Shown in pieces: positions 25,764-34,604 of a DNA stretch of 64,000 nucleotides. Made by a program: the position numbers and the translations under genes. Below the pieces are notes generated by a model. That model was not told where the DNA came from. It saw only the letters and a program-made list of their open reading frames with translations, and made no database searches. Source of the stretch: Devosia sp. FKR38. Its GTDB lineage: Bacteria; Pseudomonadota; Alphaproteobacteria; Rhizobiales; Devosiaceae. The DNA lies in assembly GCF_005222805.1 (NCBI RefSeq), contig NZ_STGC01000005.1:906456-970455 (forward strand). The letters are read 5' to 3'. Position 1 is the stretch's first letter. Every line of letters starts with the position of its first letter.

Positions 25764-27080
25764 TCAGCTGACCTTCTTGAGCACCGACTTGACCTTTTTG
25801 GCCTTGGGCACCTTGGCGGCGCGAGGAACGTAGCTCTCCATCACCCGCTCGATCACCTTGATGGCCTTGTCAAACCCATTCTCGGCCTGCAGCTTCTCGG
25901 CCACCATCGCCGCATTGCGACGGTATTCGGCATTGGTGGTGAGATCGGCCAGCGCGCCGGCCAGGATTTCCGAGGTCAGCTTGCGCAGGCGCACCGGCTT
26001 GGGGCCACAGCCCATCTCATAGACGCGACGGCCCCAATAGGGCTGGTCGACAAACTGCGGCACCACAAAGGTCGGCCGCCCCAGATGCAGGCCCGCCGAC
26101 GTCGTGCCGGCGCCGCCATGGTGCACCACAGCCGAGACATATTTGAACAGCTTGTCGTGCGGCGCCTTTTCGATGGCGAAGATGGTGTCGGGCAGGTCTT
26201 CTGGATTGATGCCGCCCCAGCCGCGCGCCACCACGGCCCGGCCGCCCCACATTTCGACGGCTTCCTTGAGGATCTTGGTGTTGCGCTCGGCGCCAAAGGG
26301 CATCGAGCCAAAGCCGATATAGACCGGGGCCTCGCCCTCGGAGAGGAATTTCTGGAACGCCTCGGACGGCTGCCAGTCGGTGCGGTCCTTGAGCGGCCAA
26401 TAGCCGGTGACAATCGCGCTCTTGGGCCAGTCGCGCGGCCGCGGCGAGACCACCGGCGAATAGGGATAGAGCGTGGTCAGCGATGTGCCGTCGGTATTGC
26501 GGAAAAAGCCGCCGTTCTTGCGGGCGTCCAGACCCATCAGCTCGCGGCGCAGCTTGTTGCGCGGCAGGTTGTAATAGATCTGCTGCACCGTCATGGCGGT
26601 ATAGGTCAGCCGGTTGAAGGCCGGACCCAGATCGGCGCTGTAATAGCTGCACAGCGGAAATTCGCTGGTCGAATTGAGTGGCTGCAAGGCCACCATGATC
26701 GCCGGCACCCGCAGCGCCTCGGCAATGTCGATGCCAAAGCTGGTGTTCATATTGAGCAGCAGCATGTCGGCGCCCTGGCACATCTGCCAGGCATGGCGGG
26801 CCGCTGTGTCGACGATCTGCTGACCCTGGCGCAAAAGGAACGGGCCATTGATCAGCAGGGACTGGCTCATGGCGTTTTCAAAACGCTGCTGGCGCAGGAA
26901 GGCCTGGATGGACGGACCCAGGGTATGGAATTCGATTCCATAGCCCTCGACCATGTCCTGGAACTCTTCGGACGCGCCCAGAATCACGGAATAGCCGCGC
27001 TCCTTGAGCGCTACAGCAAGGGCCAGATAGGGTTGAACGTCGCCTTGCGTGCCGATCGTGACAAGGGCAATGCGCTTCAA
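25764..27080 (-). CDS. Glycosyltransferase family 1, sterol/lipid glucosyltransferase-like
   Basis: A 438-residue GT-B enzyme. It starts MKRIALVTIGTQGDVQPYLALAVALKERGY, the acceptor-domain signature of UGT80-type sterol 3-beta-glucosyltransferases and MGT-type enzymes. The donor-binding block YVSAVVHHGGAGTTSAGLHLGRPTFVVPQFVDQPYWG carries the HHGGAGTT and DQ motifs for UDP-sugar. It probably glycosylates a lipid (hopanoid, sterol, diacylglycerol or carotenoid). The last 20 residues are very Lys-rich, which may help binding to acidic membranes. It is a single gene transcribed leftward and divergent from the small ORF at 27222. Confidence 0.85.
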   Translation of the reverse strand: MKRIALVTIGTQGDVQPYLALAVALKERGYSVILGASEEFQDMVEGYGIEFHTLGPSIQAFLRQQRFENAMSQSLLINGPFLLRQGQQIVDTAARHAWQMCQGADMLLLNMNTSFGIDIAEALRVPAIMVALQPLNSTSEFPLCSYYSADLGPAFNRLTYTAMTVQQIYYNLPRNKLRRELMGLDARKNGGFFRNTDGTSLTTLYPYSPVVSPRPRDWPKSAIVTGYWPLKDRTDWQPSEAFQKFLSEGEAPVYIGFGSMPFGAERNTKILKEAVEMWGGRAVVARGWGGINPEDLPDTIFAIEKAPHDKLFKYVSAVVHHGGAGTTSAGLHLGRPTFVVPQFVDQPYWGRRVYEMGCGPKPVRLRKLTSEILAGALADLTTNAEYRRNAAMVAEKLQAENGFDKAIKVIERVMESYVPRAAKVPKAKKVKSVLKKVS

Positions 27081-27221
27081 GTGTGGAACCTCACCATGTG
27101 GCCGTCAACGCGCCCAAGGTTGGCGTGGGGCGCGCCATTTACAAGTCCTCGACGAGGAATTATGAACGGCGTTATCTATAGCCGATTTCATTACAAAATA
27201 CGCTTCTGAAGGGCAAGGGAC

Positions 27222-27320
27222 ATGCAGTCTCTGTACACTGTTGCTAAGGTTGGAGCCTCGCTCGCCGCAGGTGCAGTGGTCGCGGCCGTCATGATGGCGG
27301 CCGGCGCGAACGCCCGCTAG
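27222..27320 (+). CDS. Putative small membrane or secreted peptide (32 residues)
   Basis: ATG to TAG, 32 codons, preceded by AAGGGAC as ribosome-binding site. The product MQSLYTVAKVG..., followed by an alanine/valine-rich hydrophobic stretch and ending GANAR, resembles a single membrane helix or a bare signal peptide. A strong hairpin begins directly after the stop codon. I know no family for it; it is proposed only from the start signals and the hairpin. Confidence 0.45.
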   Translation: MQSLYTVAKVGASLAAGAVVAAVMMAAGANAR

Positions 27321-27354
27321 CTCTTCCCGCATGGCCCCACAGGGCCGGGAAGAG
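27321..27354. terminator. Stem-loop abutting the small ORF
   Basis: Outer arms CTCTTCCC and GGGAAGAG with inner arms GGCCC and GGGCC form a long, nearly continuous stem starting at the base after the TAG. There is no T-run on the plus strand, so it may be an imperfect terminator or an RNA-stability element. Confidence 0.5.
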
Positions 27355-27498
27355 CCGAACACCGCGAGCGCGCCCGAAGCCGGGCACTTTAACCCGATAA
27401 CAATCATAATTCCGCGATAATCACAGCCCCATCATGGGGTGTGGCGCCCGAGCGCGTCGCGGCCGCTTTCAGGTCCCCAAGGGACCGCCGAGGACATC

Positions 27499-28710
27499 AT
27501 GAGCGCAGACTTCCACAAGATCCGCCGTCTCCCCCCCTATGTGTTCGCCCATATCGATCCGCTCAAGGCCAAGGCCCGCGCCGAAGGCGTCGACGTCATC
27601 GACCTGGGCATGGGCAATCCGGACATGCCGACGCCGCAGCACATCGTTGAAAAGCTGCAGGAGACCGTCAAGGACGGCCGCACCCACCGCTATTCGACCT
27701 CGCGCGGCATTCCCGGCCTGCGCAAGGCCCAGGCCAGCTACTATGGCCGCCGCTTTGGCGTGAAGCTGAACCCCGACACCCAGATCGTGGCGACGCTGGG
27801 CTCCAAGGAAGGCTTTGCCAACATGGCTTCGGCCATCACCGCCCCCGGCGACGTCGTGCTGGTGCCCAACCCGACCTATCCCATCCATTCCTTCGGCTTC
27901 ATCATGAGCGGCGGCGTCGTGCGCTCCATGCCGGCCGATCCCAATGAAGATTTCATGCGCTCGCTCGACCGGGCGGTGCGCCACTCGATCCCCAAGCCGA
28001 TCGCCCTGGTGCTGAACTACCCGGCCAATCCGACGGCCTATACCGCTGACCTCGACTTCTACACCGAAGTGGTCAAGTACTGCCGCGAGCACGAGATTTT
28101 CATCCTCTCGGACCTGGCCTATTCCGAGATCTATTTCGACATCGACCCGCCGCCGTCCGTGCTGCAGGTGCCGGGCGCCATCGACATTGCGGTGGAATTC
28201 ACCTCCATGTCCAAGACCTATTCCATGCCCGGCTGGCGCGTCGGCTTTGCCGTCGGCAATGAGCGCCTGATCGCCGCCCTGGCGCGGGTGAAGTCCTATC
28301 TCGACTATGGTGCCTTCACCCCCATCCAGGTGGCCGCAACCGCCGCGCTCAACGGCTCGGACGATGTGGTCGATGAAGTGCGCAAGGTCTACAAGGCCCG
28401 CCGCGACGTGATGGTTGAGAGCTTTGCCCGCTCCGGCTGGGATATTCCGGTGCCGCAGGCCACCATGTTTGCCTGGGCGCCCATTCCGCCGCAGTTTGCC
28501 CATCTCGGCTCGCTGGAATTCGCCAAGCTGCTCATCAAGGAGACCGGCGTCGGCGTGGCCCCCGGCGTGGGCTTTGGCGAATATGGCGACCAGTATATCC
28601 GCCTCGCCTTCGTCGAGAACGAGCAGCGCATCCGCCAGGCAGCGCGCAATATCAAGAAGCTGCTCGGCAGCAAGACCGGCACCGGCAATGTCGTGCCGCT
28701 CGCCGGCTGA
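27499..28710 (+). CDS. LL-diaminopimelate/alanine-type aminotransferase (class I/II, PLP-dependent)
   Basis: A 403-residue fold-type I aminotransferase. It shows DLGMGNPDMPTPQHI near the N-terminus, GSKEGFANM at the cofactor phosphate loop and NYPANPTAY with the cofactor-contacting Asn. Then come DLAYSEIYFD, SMSKTYSMPGWRVGF with the Schiff-base Lys, and YIRLAFVENEQRIRQAARNIK with the carboxylate-binding Arg. Alphaproteobacterial members are usually called LL-DAP aminotransferase but also resemble AlaC of E. coli. Its place just before hom fits amino-acid biosynthesis. The ATG at 27499 is chosen; upstream in-frame codons are not protein-like. Confidence 0.85.
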   Translation: MSADFHKIRRLPPYVFAHIDPLKAKARAEGVDVIDLGMGNPDMPTPQHIVEKLQETVKDGRTHRYSTSRGIPGLRKAQASYYGRRFGVKLNPDTQIVATLGSKEGFANMASAITAPGDVVLVPNPTYPIHSFGFIMSGGVVRSMPADPNEDFMRSLDRAVRHSIPKPIALVLNYPANPTAYTADLDFYTEVVKYCREHEIFILSDLAYSEIYFDIDPPPSVLQVPGAIDIAVEFTSMSKTYSMPGWRVGFAVGNERLIAALARVKSYLDYGAFTPIQVAATAALNGSDDVVDEVRKVYKARRDVMVESFARSGWDIPVPQATMFAWAPIPPQFAHLGSLEFAKLLIKETGVGVAPGVGFGEYGDQYIRLAFVENEQRIRQAARNIKKLLGSKTGTGNVVPLAG

Positions 28711-28726
28711 TTGACCCGATCTCCCT

Positions 28727-28744
28727 CTCCCCGTTTGCGGGGAG
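28727..28744. repeat. CTCCCCG-TTTG-CGGGGAG intergenic hairpin
   Basis: A perfect 7-base stem inside a longer CCCTCTCCCCG...CGGGGAGGGGG context between the aminotransferase and hom genes. Sequences of this form recur in intergenic gaps of many alphaproteobacterial genomes. It may also act as a weak terminator, but no T-run follows. Confidence 0.5.
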
Positions 28745-28837
28745 GGGGCTGCTTTGCGCGCTCCAGGTGCGGCATCGCCAGCCCGACACCAAACTCCTAT
28801 TGACGGCTAGGCACTTTCCTATGCAGATGGCGTCACC

Positions 28838-30346
28838 ATGAGTGATATCCAGTCTTTCCGCCAAGCCGTCGAAACCTTCATTGCCGCACGCGGCTGGACG
28901 CCGACCCGCTTTGGCCGCACCGTTGCGGGCGATCCGCTGTTCGTGTTCGACCTGCGGGAAGGGCGCGAACCGCGCTCGGAAACCCGCACCCGTATTCTCA
29001 AGGCCATGCAGGATTTCGGCGACGGCGAAAGCCTGCCGCCGCTGCGCATTGGCGTGGCCGGGCTGGGCAATGTCGGCGCGACCCTGGTGCGCATCCTGCA
29101 AAAGGACAGCGCCGAGCTCACCAAAAAACTCGGCCGCCAGCTGGTGGTCACCGCTGTCGCTGCGCGCTCCCGCTCGCGCGACCGTGGCATCGACAATACG
29201 GGTCTCGACTGGTTCGACGATCCGGTGGCGCTGGCCAAGTCGGACGGCATTGATCTGTTCGTCGAGCTGATCGGCGGCGAAGACGGCCCGGCCTATGCCG
29301 CCGTCAAGGCCGCCCTCGAAATCGGCCGCCCGGTCGTCACCGCCAACAAGGCGCTGCTGGCCAAGCATGGCGTCGCCCTGGCGCGCCTGGCCGAAGACTC
29401 CGGCGCGCAGCTCGGCTTTGAAGCTGCCGTTGCCGGCGGCATTCCGGTGATCAAGACGCTGCGCGAGGGCCTGGGTTCGGCCCGCATCGCCAAGGTCTTT
29501 GGCATCATGAACGGCACCTGCAACTATATCCTCACCCGCATGGGCAATGAGGACATCTCCTTTGCCGATTGCCTGAAAGACGCGCAGTCGCTCGGCTATG
29601 CCGAAGCCGACCCGACCTTTGACGTCGAGGGCTATGACACCGCGCACAAGCTCTCGATCCTGGCCACGCTCTGCTTTGGCTATGAAATCGCCCCCGACAA
29701 GATCCGCGTCGAAGGCATTTCGCGCATCACCCAGCACGATATCCGCGTCGCCGCGGACCTGGGCTACAAGATCAAGCTGCTCGGCATTGCCCAGCGCACC
29801 GAAGACGGCATCGAGCAGCGCGTGCACCCCACCTTCGTGCCCAAGGGCAGCGCCATTGCTGGCGTCGATGGCGTGATGAACGCCGTGGCGCTTGAAACCG
29901 ACCATGTCCATGAGCTGCTGCTGGCTGGTCCCGGCGCCGGTGGCCCGCCGACGGCCTCCTCGGTGCTCTCCGACATTCTCGACATCGCCCGTGGCACCCG
30001 CGTGCCGCCGCTGGGCGTGCCCAGCGAGGAACTTCTGCCCTATCGCGAGGCGCCGATGCGCGCCCATGACGGCGGCTATTACATTCGCCTCAGCGCCAAG
30101 GACGTGCCCGGCGCCCTGGCAGCCATTGCCACCCGCATGGGCGAGCGCGGCATCTCCATCGATTCTGTCATCCAGCGGTCGGACTTGAGTGCTAAGGCGG
30201 TCGCGGCCGATGGCTCGCCGACGCGCACAGTTGTGATGATCACTCAACAGACTTTGGAATCGGCTGTACGTGAATCACTTGCGCAGATCGCCGCCGACGG
30301 GTTTATCGTCGGTGAACCGCAATTGATCCGGATCGAGAAGCTCTGA
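28838..30346 (+). CDS. hom: Homoserine dehydrogenase with N-terminal HTH-like extension and C-terminal ACT domain
   Basis: A 502-residue protein. Residues about 70-400 are homoserine dehydrogenase: IGVAGLGNVGATLVRIL (NAD-binding), VELIGGEDGPA, VTANKALLAKHG, FEAAVAGGIPVIKTLREGL, IMNGTCNYIL and AEADPTFDVEGYDTAHKLSILA. Residues about 420-500 form an ACT regulatory domain (YYIRLSAKDVPGALAAIATRMGERGISIDSV), as expected for threonine feedback. The enzyme makes homoserine for threonine and methionine. Unusually, residues 1-56 (FIAARGWTPTRFGR..GDPLFVFDLREGREPR) resemble small phage-repressor-like helix-turn-helix proteins. An internal ATG at 29006 would give a conventional enzyme. Confidence 0.9.
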   Translation: MSDIQSFRQAVETFIAARGWTPTRFGRTVAGDPLFVFDLREGREPRSETRTRILKAMQDFGDGESLPPLRIGVAGLGNVGATLVRILQKDSAELTKKLGRQLVVTAVAARSRSRDRGIDNTGLDWFDDPVALAKSDGIDLFVELIGGEDGPAYAAVKAALEIGRPVVTANKALLAKHGVALARLAEDSGAQLGFEAAVAGGIPVIKTLREGLGSARIAKVFGIMNGTCNYILTRMGNEDISFADCLKDAQSLGYAEADPTFDVEGYDTAHKLSILATLCFGYEIAPDKIRVEGISRITQHDIRVAADLGYKIKLLGIAQRTEDGIEQRVHPTFVPKGSAIAGVDGVMNAVALETDHVHELLLAGPGAGGPPTASSVLSDILDIARGTRVPPLGVPSEELLPYREAPMRAHDGGYYIRLSAKDVPGALAAIATRMGERGISIDSVIQRSDLSAKAVAADGSPTRTVVMITQQTLESAVRESLAQIAADGFIVGEPQLIRIEKL

Positions 30347-30379
30347 CCGCTCGGGGCCCGTCGCGCCCCGGGAGGACAG

Positions 30380-31366
30380 ATGAAACTCAGCAAGACCGAG
30401 CGCCAGTCAAAGCCCGCCAATCTGCATCGCAGCCTGACGCTGGAACTGGTGCGCGTCACCGAGCGCGCGGCTGTGGCCGCTGCCGCCTGGCGCGGCAAGG
30501 GTGACGAAAAGGCCGCCGATGACGCGGCTGTGCTGGCCATGAAGGAAGAGCTCGACCAGGTTGGCATCTCCGGCCGCATCGTCATCGGCGAGGGCGAGCA
30601 GAACGAATGCGACAATCTCTATATCGGCCAGGCCGTCGGCGCCGGCACCGGACCTGAGGTCGACATCGCCGTCGATCCGCTCGAAGGCGTGACGCTCTGC
30701 GCCAAGAACCAGCCCGATTCCCTGGTGGTGCTGGCCATGGCCGAGCGCGGCGGCCTGCTCAACGTCGCCCGCAATGTCTATATGCACAAGATCGCCATCG
30801 GCGCCGACTATGCCCCAGGCGTCGTGCACATCGATGCCTCGGCAACCGACAATGTCACCGAATTGGCCAAGGCCAAGGGCGTGCCGCTGAGCGAGATCAC
30901 CGCCATCGTGCTCGATCGTCCGCGCCATGCCGGCCTAATCGAGGAGCTGCGCACCACCGGCGTTGCCGTCAAACTGATCAGCGATGGCGACATTGCTGGC
31001 GTGATTCATGCCGTCAACACCGGTGACACCGGCATCGACATCTACCTCGGCTCTGGCGGCGCGCCCGAAGGCGTGCTGGCTGCCGCTGCGCTGCGCTGCA
31101 TCGGCGGCCAGATGCAGGGCAAGCTGATCCTCGACACGCCCGACAAGCGCCTCCGCGCCAAGGAAATGGGCATCGAGGACCCCAACCGGGTCTATGACGT
31201 CACCGAACTGGCGGCGGGCGATGTGCTGGTTGCCGCCACCGGCGTCACCGACGGCTCGCTGCTCGAAGGCGTGCGCATCGGCCGCAATTCGCTGGTGACC
31301 AGCACCATCGTCATGCGCTCCTGGAGCCAGACCGTCCGCTGGATCAAGGCGCAGCACGCGCGCTAG
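30380..31366 (+). CDS. glpX: Fructose-1,6-bisphosphatase class II, GlpX type
   Basis: A 328-residue GlpX-family phosphatase that hydrolyses fructose 1,6-bisphosphate in gluconeogenesis, with a possible sedoheptulose bisphosphatase role. Motifs are RVTERAAVAAAAWRGKGDEKAADDAAVLAMK, IVIGEGEQNE (metal-binding Glu), DIAVDPLEGVT and GSGGAPEGVLAAAALRCIGGQMQGKL. The start ATG follows GGGAGGA. A hairpin (arms CGGGGC and GCCCCG, 30352-30370) ends one base before that ribosome-binding site, so folding might modulate translation. It lies 33 bases after hom; the hom-glpX-recJ order is common in the Hyphomicrobiales. Confidence 0.93.
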   Translation: MKLSKTERQSKPANLHRSLTLELVRVTERAAVAAAAWRGKGDEKAADDAAVLAMKEELDQVGISGRIVIGEGEQNECDNLYIGQAVGAGTGPEVDIAVDPLEGVTLCAKNQPDSLVVLAMAERGGLLNVARNVYMHKIAIGADYAPGVVHIDASATDNVTELAKAKGVPLSEITAIVLDRPRHAGLIEELRTTGVAVKLISDGDIAGVIHAVNTGDTGIDIYLGSGGAPEGVLAAAALRCIGGQMQGKLILDTPDKRLRAKEMGIEDPNRVYDVTELAAGDVLVAATGVTDGSLLEGVRIGRNSLVTSTIVMRSWSQTVRWIKAQHAR

Positions 31367-31404
31367 GCCTCGACCGGGCCGTCGAAATCGCCTACCTCTC
31401 GCCC

Positions 31405-33195
31405 ATGCTGGATGCGCCGCGCCCATTTCTTGATGTTTCCCGCTCGGTCACCGGCCGGGCGTGGATCGACCGACTGGACAGCACCACCACCCGCACCGCC
31501 GGGGCCATTGCCCAGCGCATCGGCGTTTCGGAAATCCTGGCGCGCGTCATGGCGGCGCGCGGTGTGGGCGTGGACGGGGCCGAGAGCTATCTCGAGCCCA
31601 CCATAAGGGCGCTGATGCCCGATCCCTCGACGCTGACGGCCATGGATGCCCTGGCTGAGCGCATGGCCAGGGCCATTGCCGATAGCGAATCCATTGCCCT
31701 GTTCGGCGATTATGACGTGGACGGCGCCTGTTCCTGTGCGCTGATGGCCCGCTATCTCCGGCATTTCGGCATCGTGCCGCAGGTGCATATTCCCGACCGC
31801 ATCTTTGAAGGCTATGGCCCCAATATCGCGGCCATGGACAAGTTGATCGACGCCGGCGCCACGCTGATCGTGACACTTGACTGCGGCACCACCAGTGACA
31901 AGCCCATTGCCCATGCCCGCAGCCGCGGCGCCGATGTGCTGGTGATCGACCACCACCTGGCCGACCACGCGCTGCCCGAGGCCAATGCCCTGGTCAATCC
32001 CAACCGGCCGGACGATATTTCGGGCCTGGGCTATCTCTGCGCCGCCGGCGTCACCTTCATGGCCCTGGTCGCCATCAACCGGGCGATGCGCCAGCGCGGC
32101 GACACCGGGCTTCCCGATCTGCTCAAGCTCCTCGACATCGTCGCGCTGGGCACGGTCTGCGATGTGGTGCCGCTGGTCGGGCTCAACCGCGCCTTTGTGG
32201 TGCGGGGGCTGGAAGTGGCGCGTCGCGGCGACAACAAGGGCATGGCCGCGCTTGCTTTGGCCTCGCGCATCAGCGGCCCGATCAATCCCTATCATCTGGG
32301 CTTTCTCATCGGCCCGCGCATCAATGCCGGTGGCCGCATCGGCAATGCCGCGCTGGGCACCGAACTGCTGGCCGTCGATGACGAGCACCATGCGCTCTCG
32401 ATTGCCGCGCGGCTCGATGAACTCAACACCGAGCGGCAGCGCATCGAGGTCGAGGCCGTCGAAGAAGCCACCGCCGTAGCGGAACTGGAGATCGGCACGG
32501 GCGAGGGGCCCAGCGTGCTGGTACTCGCCTCGGCCAATTGGCACCAGGGCGTGGTAGGCCTCGTCGCGGCGCGCCTGCGCGAACGCTTCGAGCGCCCCGC
32601 CTTTGCCATTGCGCTGCATGCCGATGGCACCGGCACCGGCTCGGGCCGCTCCATGCCGGGCGTTGATCTGGGCAGCGCCGTGCTCAAGGCCGTCGAGACC
32701 GGGCTGATCGCCAAGGGCGGCGGCCATGCCATGGCGGCGGGTATCACCATCAAACCGGGGCAGCTCGGCCCGTTCCGCTCGTTCCTGGCCGATACGCTGG
32801 CCACCGATGTTGCGGCAGCCCGCGCCGCCAGCGCGCTCAAGGTCGATGCGGCGCTCACCGCGCGTGGCGCCTCGCTTGACCTGGTGCGCGATCTCGAACG
32901 GGCAGGGCCCTATGGCTCGGGCAATCCCGGCCCGGTGTTTGCCTTTCCCGCCCATCGGGCCAAGTTCGCCCAGGTGGTCGGCAAGGGCGGCCATGTCAGC
33001 TTCTCGCTGGTCTCCGAGGACGGCGCCAAGCTCAAGGCCATCGCTTTCCGTGCCGCCAGCACCGAGATTGGCGATGCGCTGCTGCGCGGCAATGATACCA
33101 GCTTCCACTTCGCCGGCAGCCTGGGGATCGACCACTATCAGGGCCGCGAACAGGTGCAGTTTCGCCTGCTCGATCTGGCTAAGCCCAAGGCTTGA
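31405..33195 (+). CDS. recJ: Single-stranded-DNA-specific exonuclease RecJ
   Basis: A 596-residue DHH-superfamily 5'-3' exonuclease used in RecF-pathway recombination and mismatch repair. Motif I is LFGDYDVDGACSCALM, motif II LDCGTTS, and motif III VIDHHLADHALPEA with the DHH triad. These are followed by GTVCDVVPLVGLNR and LIGPRINAGGRIGNA. The DHHA1 domain has GKGGGHAMAAGITI. It then carries an OB-fold domain at about residues 490-590 (YGSGNPGPVFAFPAHRAKF...). The ATG at 31405 gives the normal length and lies 38 bases after glpX. The Asp-His-His catalytic residues are intact. Confidence 0.95.
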   Translation: MLDAPRPFLDVSRSVTGRAWIDRLDSTTTRTAGAIAQRIGVSEILARVMAARGVGVDGAESYLEPTIRALMPDPSTLTAMDALAERMARAIADSESIALFGDYDVDGACSCALMARYLRHFGIVPQVHIPDRIFEGYGPNIAAMDKLIDAGATLIVTLDCGTTSDKPIAHARSRGADVLVIDHHLADHALPEANALVNPNRPDDISGLGYLCAAGVTFMALVAINRAMRQRGDTGLPDLLKLLDIVALGTVCDVVPLVGLNRAFVVRGLEVARRGDNKGMAALALASRISGPINPYHLGFLIGPRINAGGRIGNAALGTELLAVDDEHHALSIAARLDELNTERQRIEVEAVEEATAVAELEIGTGEGPSVLVLASANWHQGVVGLVAARLRERFERPAFAIALHADGTGTGSGRSMPGVDLGSAVLKAVETGLIAKGGGHAMAAGITIKPGQLGPFRSFLADTLATDVAAARAASALKVDAALTARGASLDLVRDLERAGPYGSGNPGPVFAFPAHRAKFAQVVGKGGHVSFSLVSEDGAKLKAIAFRAASTEIGDALLRGNDTSFHFAGSLGIDHYQGREQVQFRLLDLAKPKA

Positions 33196-33208
33196 CGAAA
33201 CTTTTGTC

Positions 33209-33238
33209 TGATCCAGCCTGTTTCCTTCTGCGTAGGAA
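33209..33238 (+). promoter_or_regulatory. ECF sigma factor (RpoE/ChrR-type) promoter
   Basis: TGATCC, a spacer of 18 bases and TAGGAA, 32 bases before the start codon at 33270. The -35 element, spacing and TA-G-A form match both the rpoE upstream promoter at 38737-38766 and the RpoE promoters described in Rhodobacter (TGATCC with TAAG-type -10). Confidence 0.75.
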
Positions 33239-33269
33239 CAGACAACACAAGCGGGGGACTAAGCCGATC

Positions 33270-34604
33270 ATGAACGCCACGACTATTGCCGTCATTGGAT
33301 CGGGAATCTCAGGACTTTCAGCGGCTTGGCTGCTTTCTCAGACTCAGGATGTTACGGTTTTTGAGCAGGCTGACCGGCTGGGTGGCCACTCCAATTCCAT
33401 CATGGCAAAGGTGCCCGAGGGCGAAGTTTCGGTCGATACCGGCTTCATCGTCTATAACGAGCGCAACTACCCCAACCTGACCGCCTTCTTCAAACATTTC
33501 GACGTTCCGACCGCCGATTCCTGGATGAGCTTTGCCGTGTCGATCTGCGAGGGCAAGCGCGAGTATTCCGGCGAATATCTCAATGGCCTGTTCGGCCAGC
33601 GTCGTAACATCATTCGCCCTGAGCACTGGAAGCTGGTGGGCGATATCCTGCGCTTCTTCCGTGCCGCCGAAAAGCAGATCGCCCAGTGCCCGGACGATCT
33701 GTCGATCGCTGAGTTCCTCGATCGCTTCAACTATTCGCGCGTCTTCATCCAGGACCATATCCTGCCCATTTCGGCCGCCATCTGGTCGACGCCGTCGCGC
33801 GACATGCTGAGCTTTCCGGCCAAGACCTTCATCGAATTTTTCGCCAATCACTCGCTGCTGCAGGTCAACAACCGTCCGCTCTGGCGCACGGTCAAGGGCG
33901 GCGCCCGCGAATATGTGCGGCGTGTTGCAGAGCAGTCCGCGTTCAAGACCGTGCTCAATGCCAATATCCGCGCCGTCGAGCGCAGCGACACCGGCACCAC
34001 GCTGGTGTTTGCCGACGGCAGCCGCCGAGCTTTCGACCAGGTGGTGTTTGCCTGCCATGCCGACCAGGCGCTGGCCCTGCTGGCCGAGCCGACCGAGGCC
34101 GAGCGCAATGTGCTGGGCGCGTTCCGCTTCACCCGCAACCACGCCACGCTGCACACCGACGCCAGCTTCATGCCGCGCCGCCGCCATCTGTGGTCATCCT
34201 GGAACTATCTGCGCGGCGCCGAGGGCGAGCGCGATCTGAGCCTGACCTATTGGATGAATGAGCTGCAGCCGCTGCCGACCCGCTCCAATGTCTTTGTCAC
34301 GCTCAATGCCTACCGCGACTTTGCGCCCGGAACGGTGCAATATGAGGTCGACTACGAGCATCCCCTGTTCGACGCCAAGGCCATCGCCGCCCAGCGCGAC
34401 CTCTGGCAGATCCAGGGCCAGCAGCGCGCCTGGTTCGCCGGCGCCTGGATGGGCTATGGTTTCCACGAGGACGGGCTGCAGTCCGGCCTCGAGATTGCCG
34501 AGCGCATCGGGCCGCAGCTGCGCCCCTGGAGCGTGGTCGAGCCACGCGGGCGCATTGCGCATAATTGGGTCGAAGGAGACCGCCACCAGTGGGCAGCCGA
34601 ATAG
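33270..34604 (+). CDS. FAD-dependent oxidoreductase (amine-oxidase-like, RpoE/ChrR regulon type)
   Basis: A 444-residue flavoprotein. The N-terminal dinucleotide-binding motif is VIGSGISGLSAAWLL, followed by VFEQADRLGGHSNSI and VDTGFIVYNERNYPNL. This is the type annotated as NAD/FAD-binding amine oxidoreductase, found next to DUF1365 and cyclopropane-fatty-acid synthase genes. In Rhodobacter, products of the related RpoE-controlled set act on methylated fatty acids, including furan fatty acid formation. A role in oxidising membrane fatty acyl chains is therefore likely, by inference. The ATG at 33270 fits the promoter at 33209. Confidence 0.8.
   Translation: MNATTIAVIGSGISGLSAAWLLSQTQDVTVFEQADRLGGHSNSIMAKVPEGEVSVDTGFIVYNERNYPNLTAFFKHFDVPTADSWMSFAVSICEGKREYSGEYLNGLFGQRRNIIRPEHWKLVGDILRFFRAAEKQIAQCPDDLSIAEFLDRFNYSRVFIQDHILPISAAIWSTPSRDMLSFPAKTFIEFFANHSLLQVNNRPLWRTVKGGAREYVRRVAEQSAFKTVLNANIRAVERSDTGTTLVFADGSRRAFDQVVFACHADQALALLAEPTEAERNVLGAFRFTRNHATLHTDASFMPRRRHLWSSWNYLRGAEGERDLSLTYWMNELQPLPTRSNVFVTLNAYRDFAPGTVQYEVDYEHPLFDAKAIAAQRDLWQIQGQQRAWFAGAWMGYGFHEDGLQSGLEIAERIGPQLRPWSVVEPRGRIAHNWVEGDRHQWAAE

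Noticed and set aside
28821..28841. Mini-ORF ATG to TGA overlapping the hom start codon (MQMASP)
   Set aside because: No ribosome-binding site and no Thr, Ile or Met run expected of a leader peptide for threonine or methionine control; likely chance.
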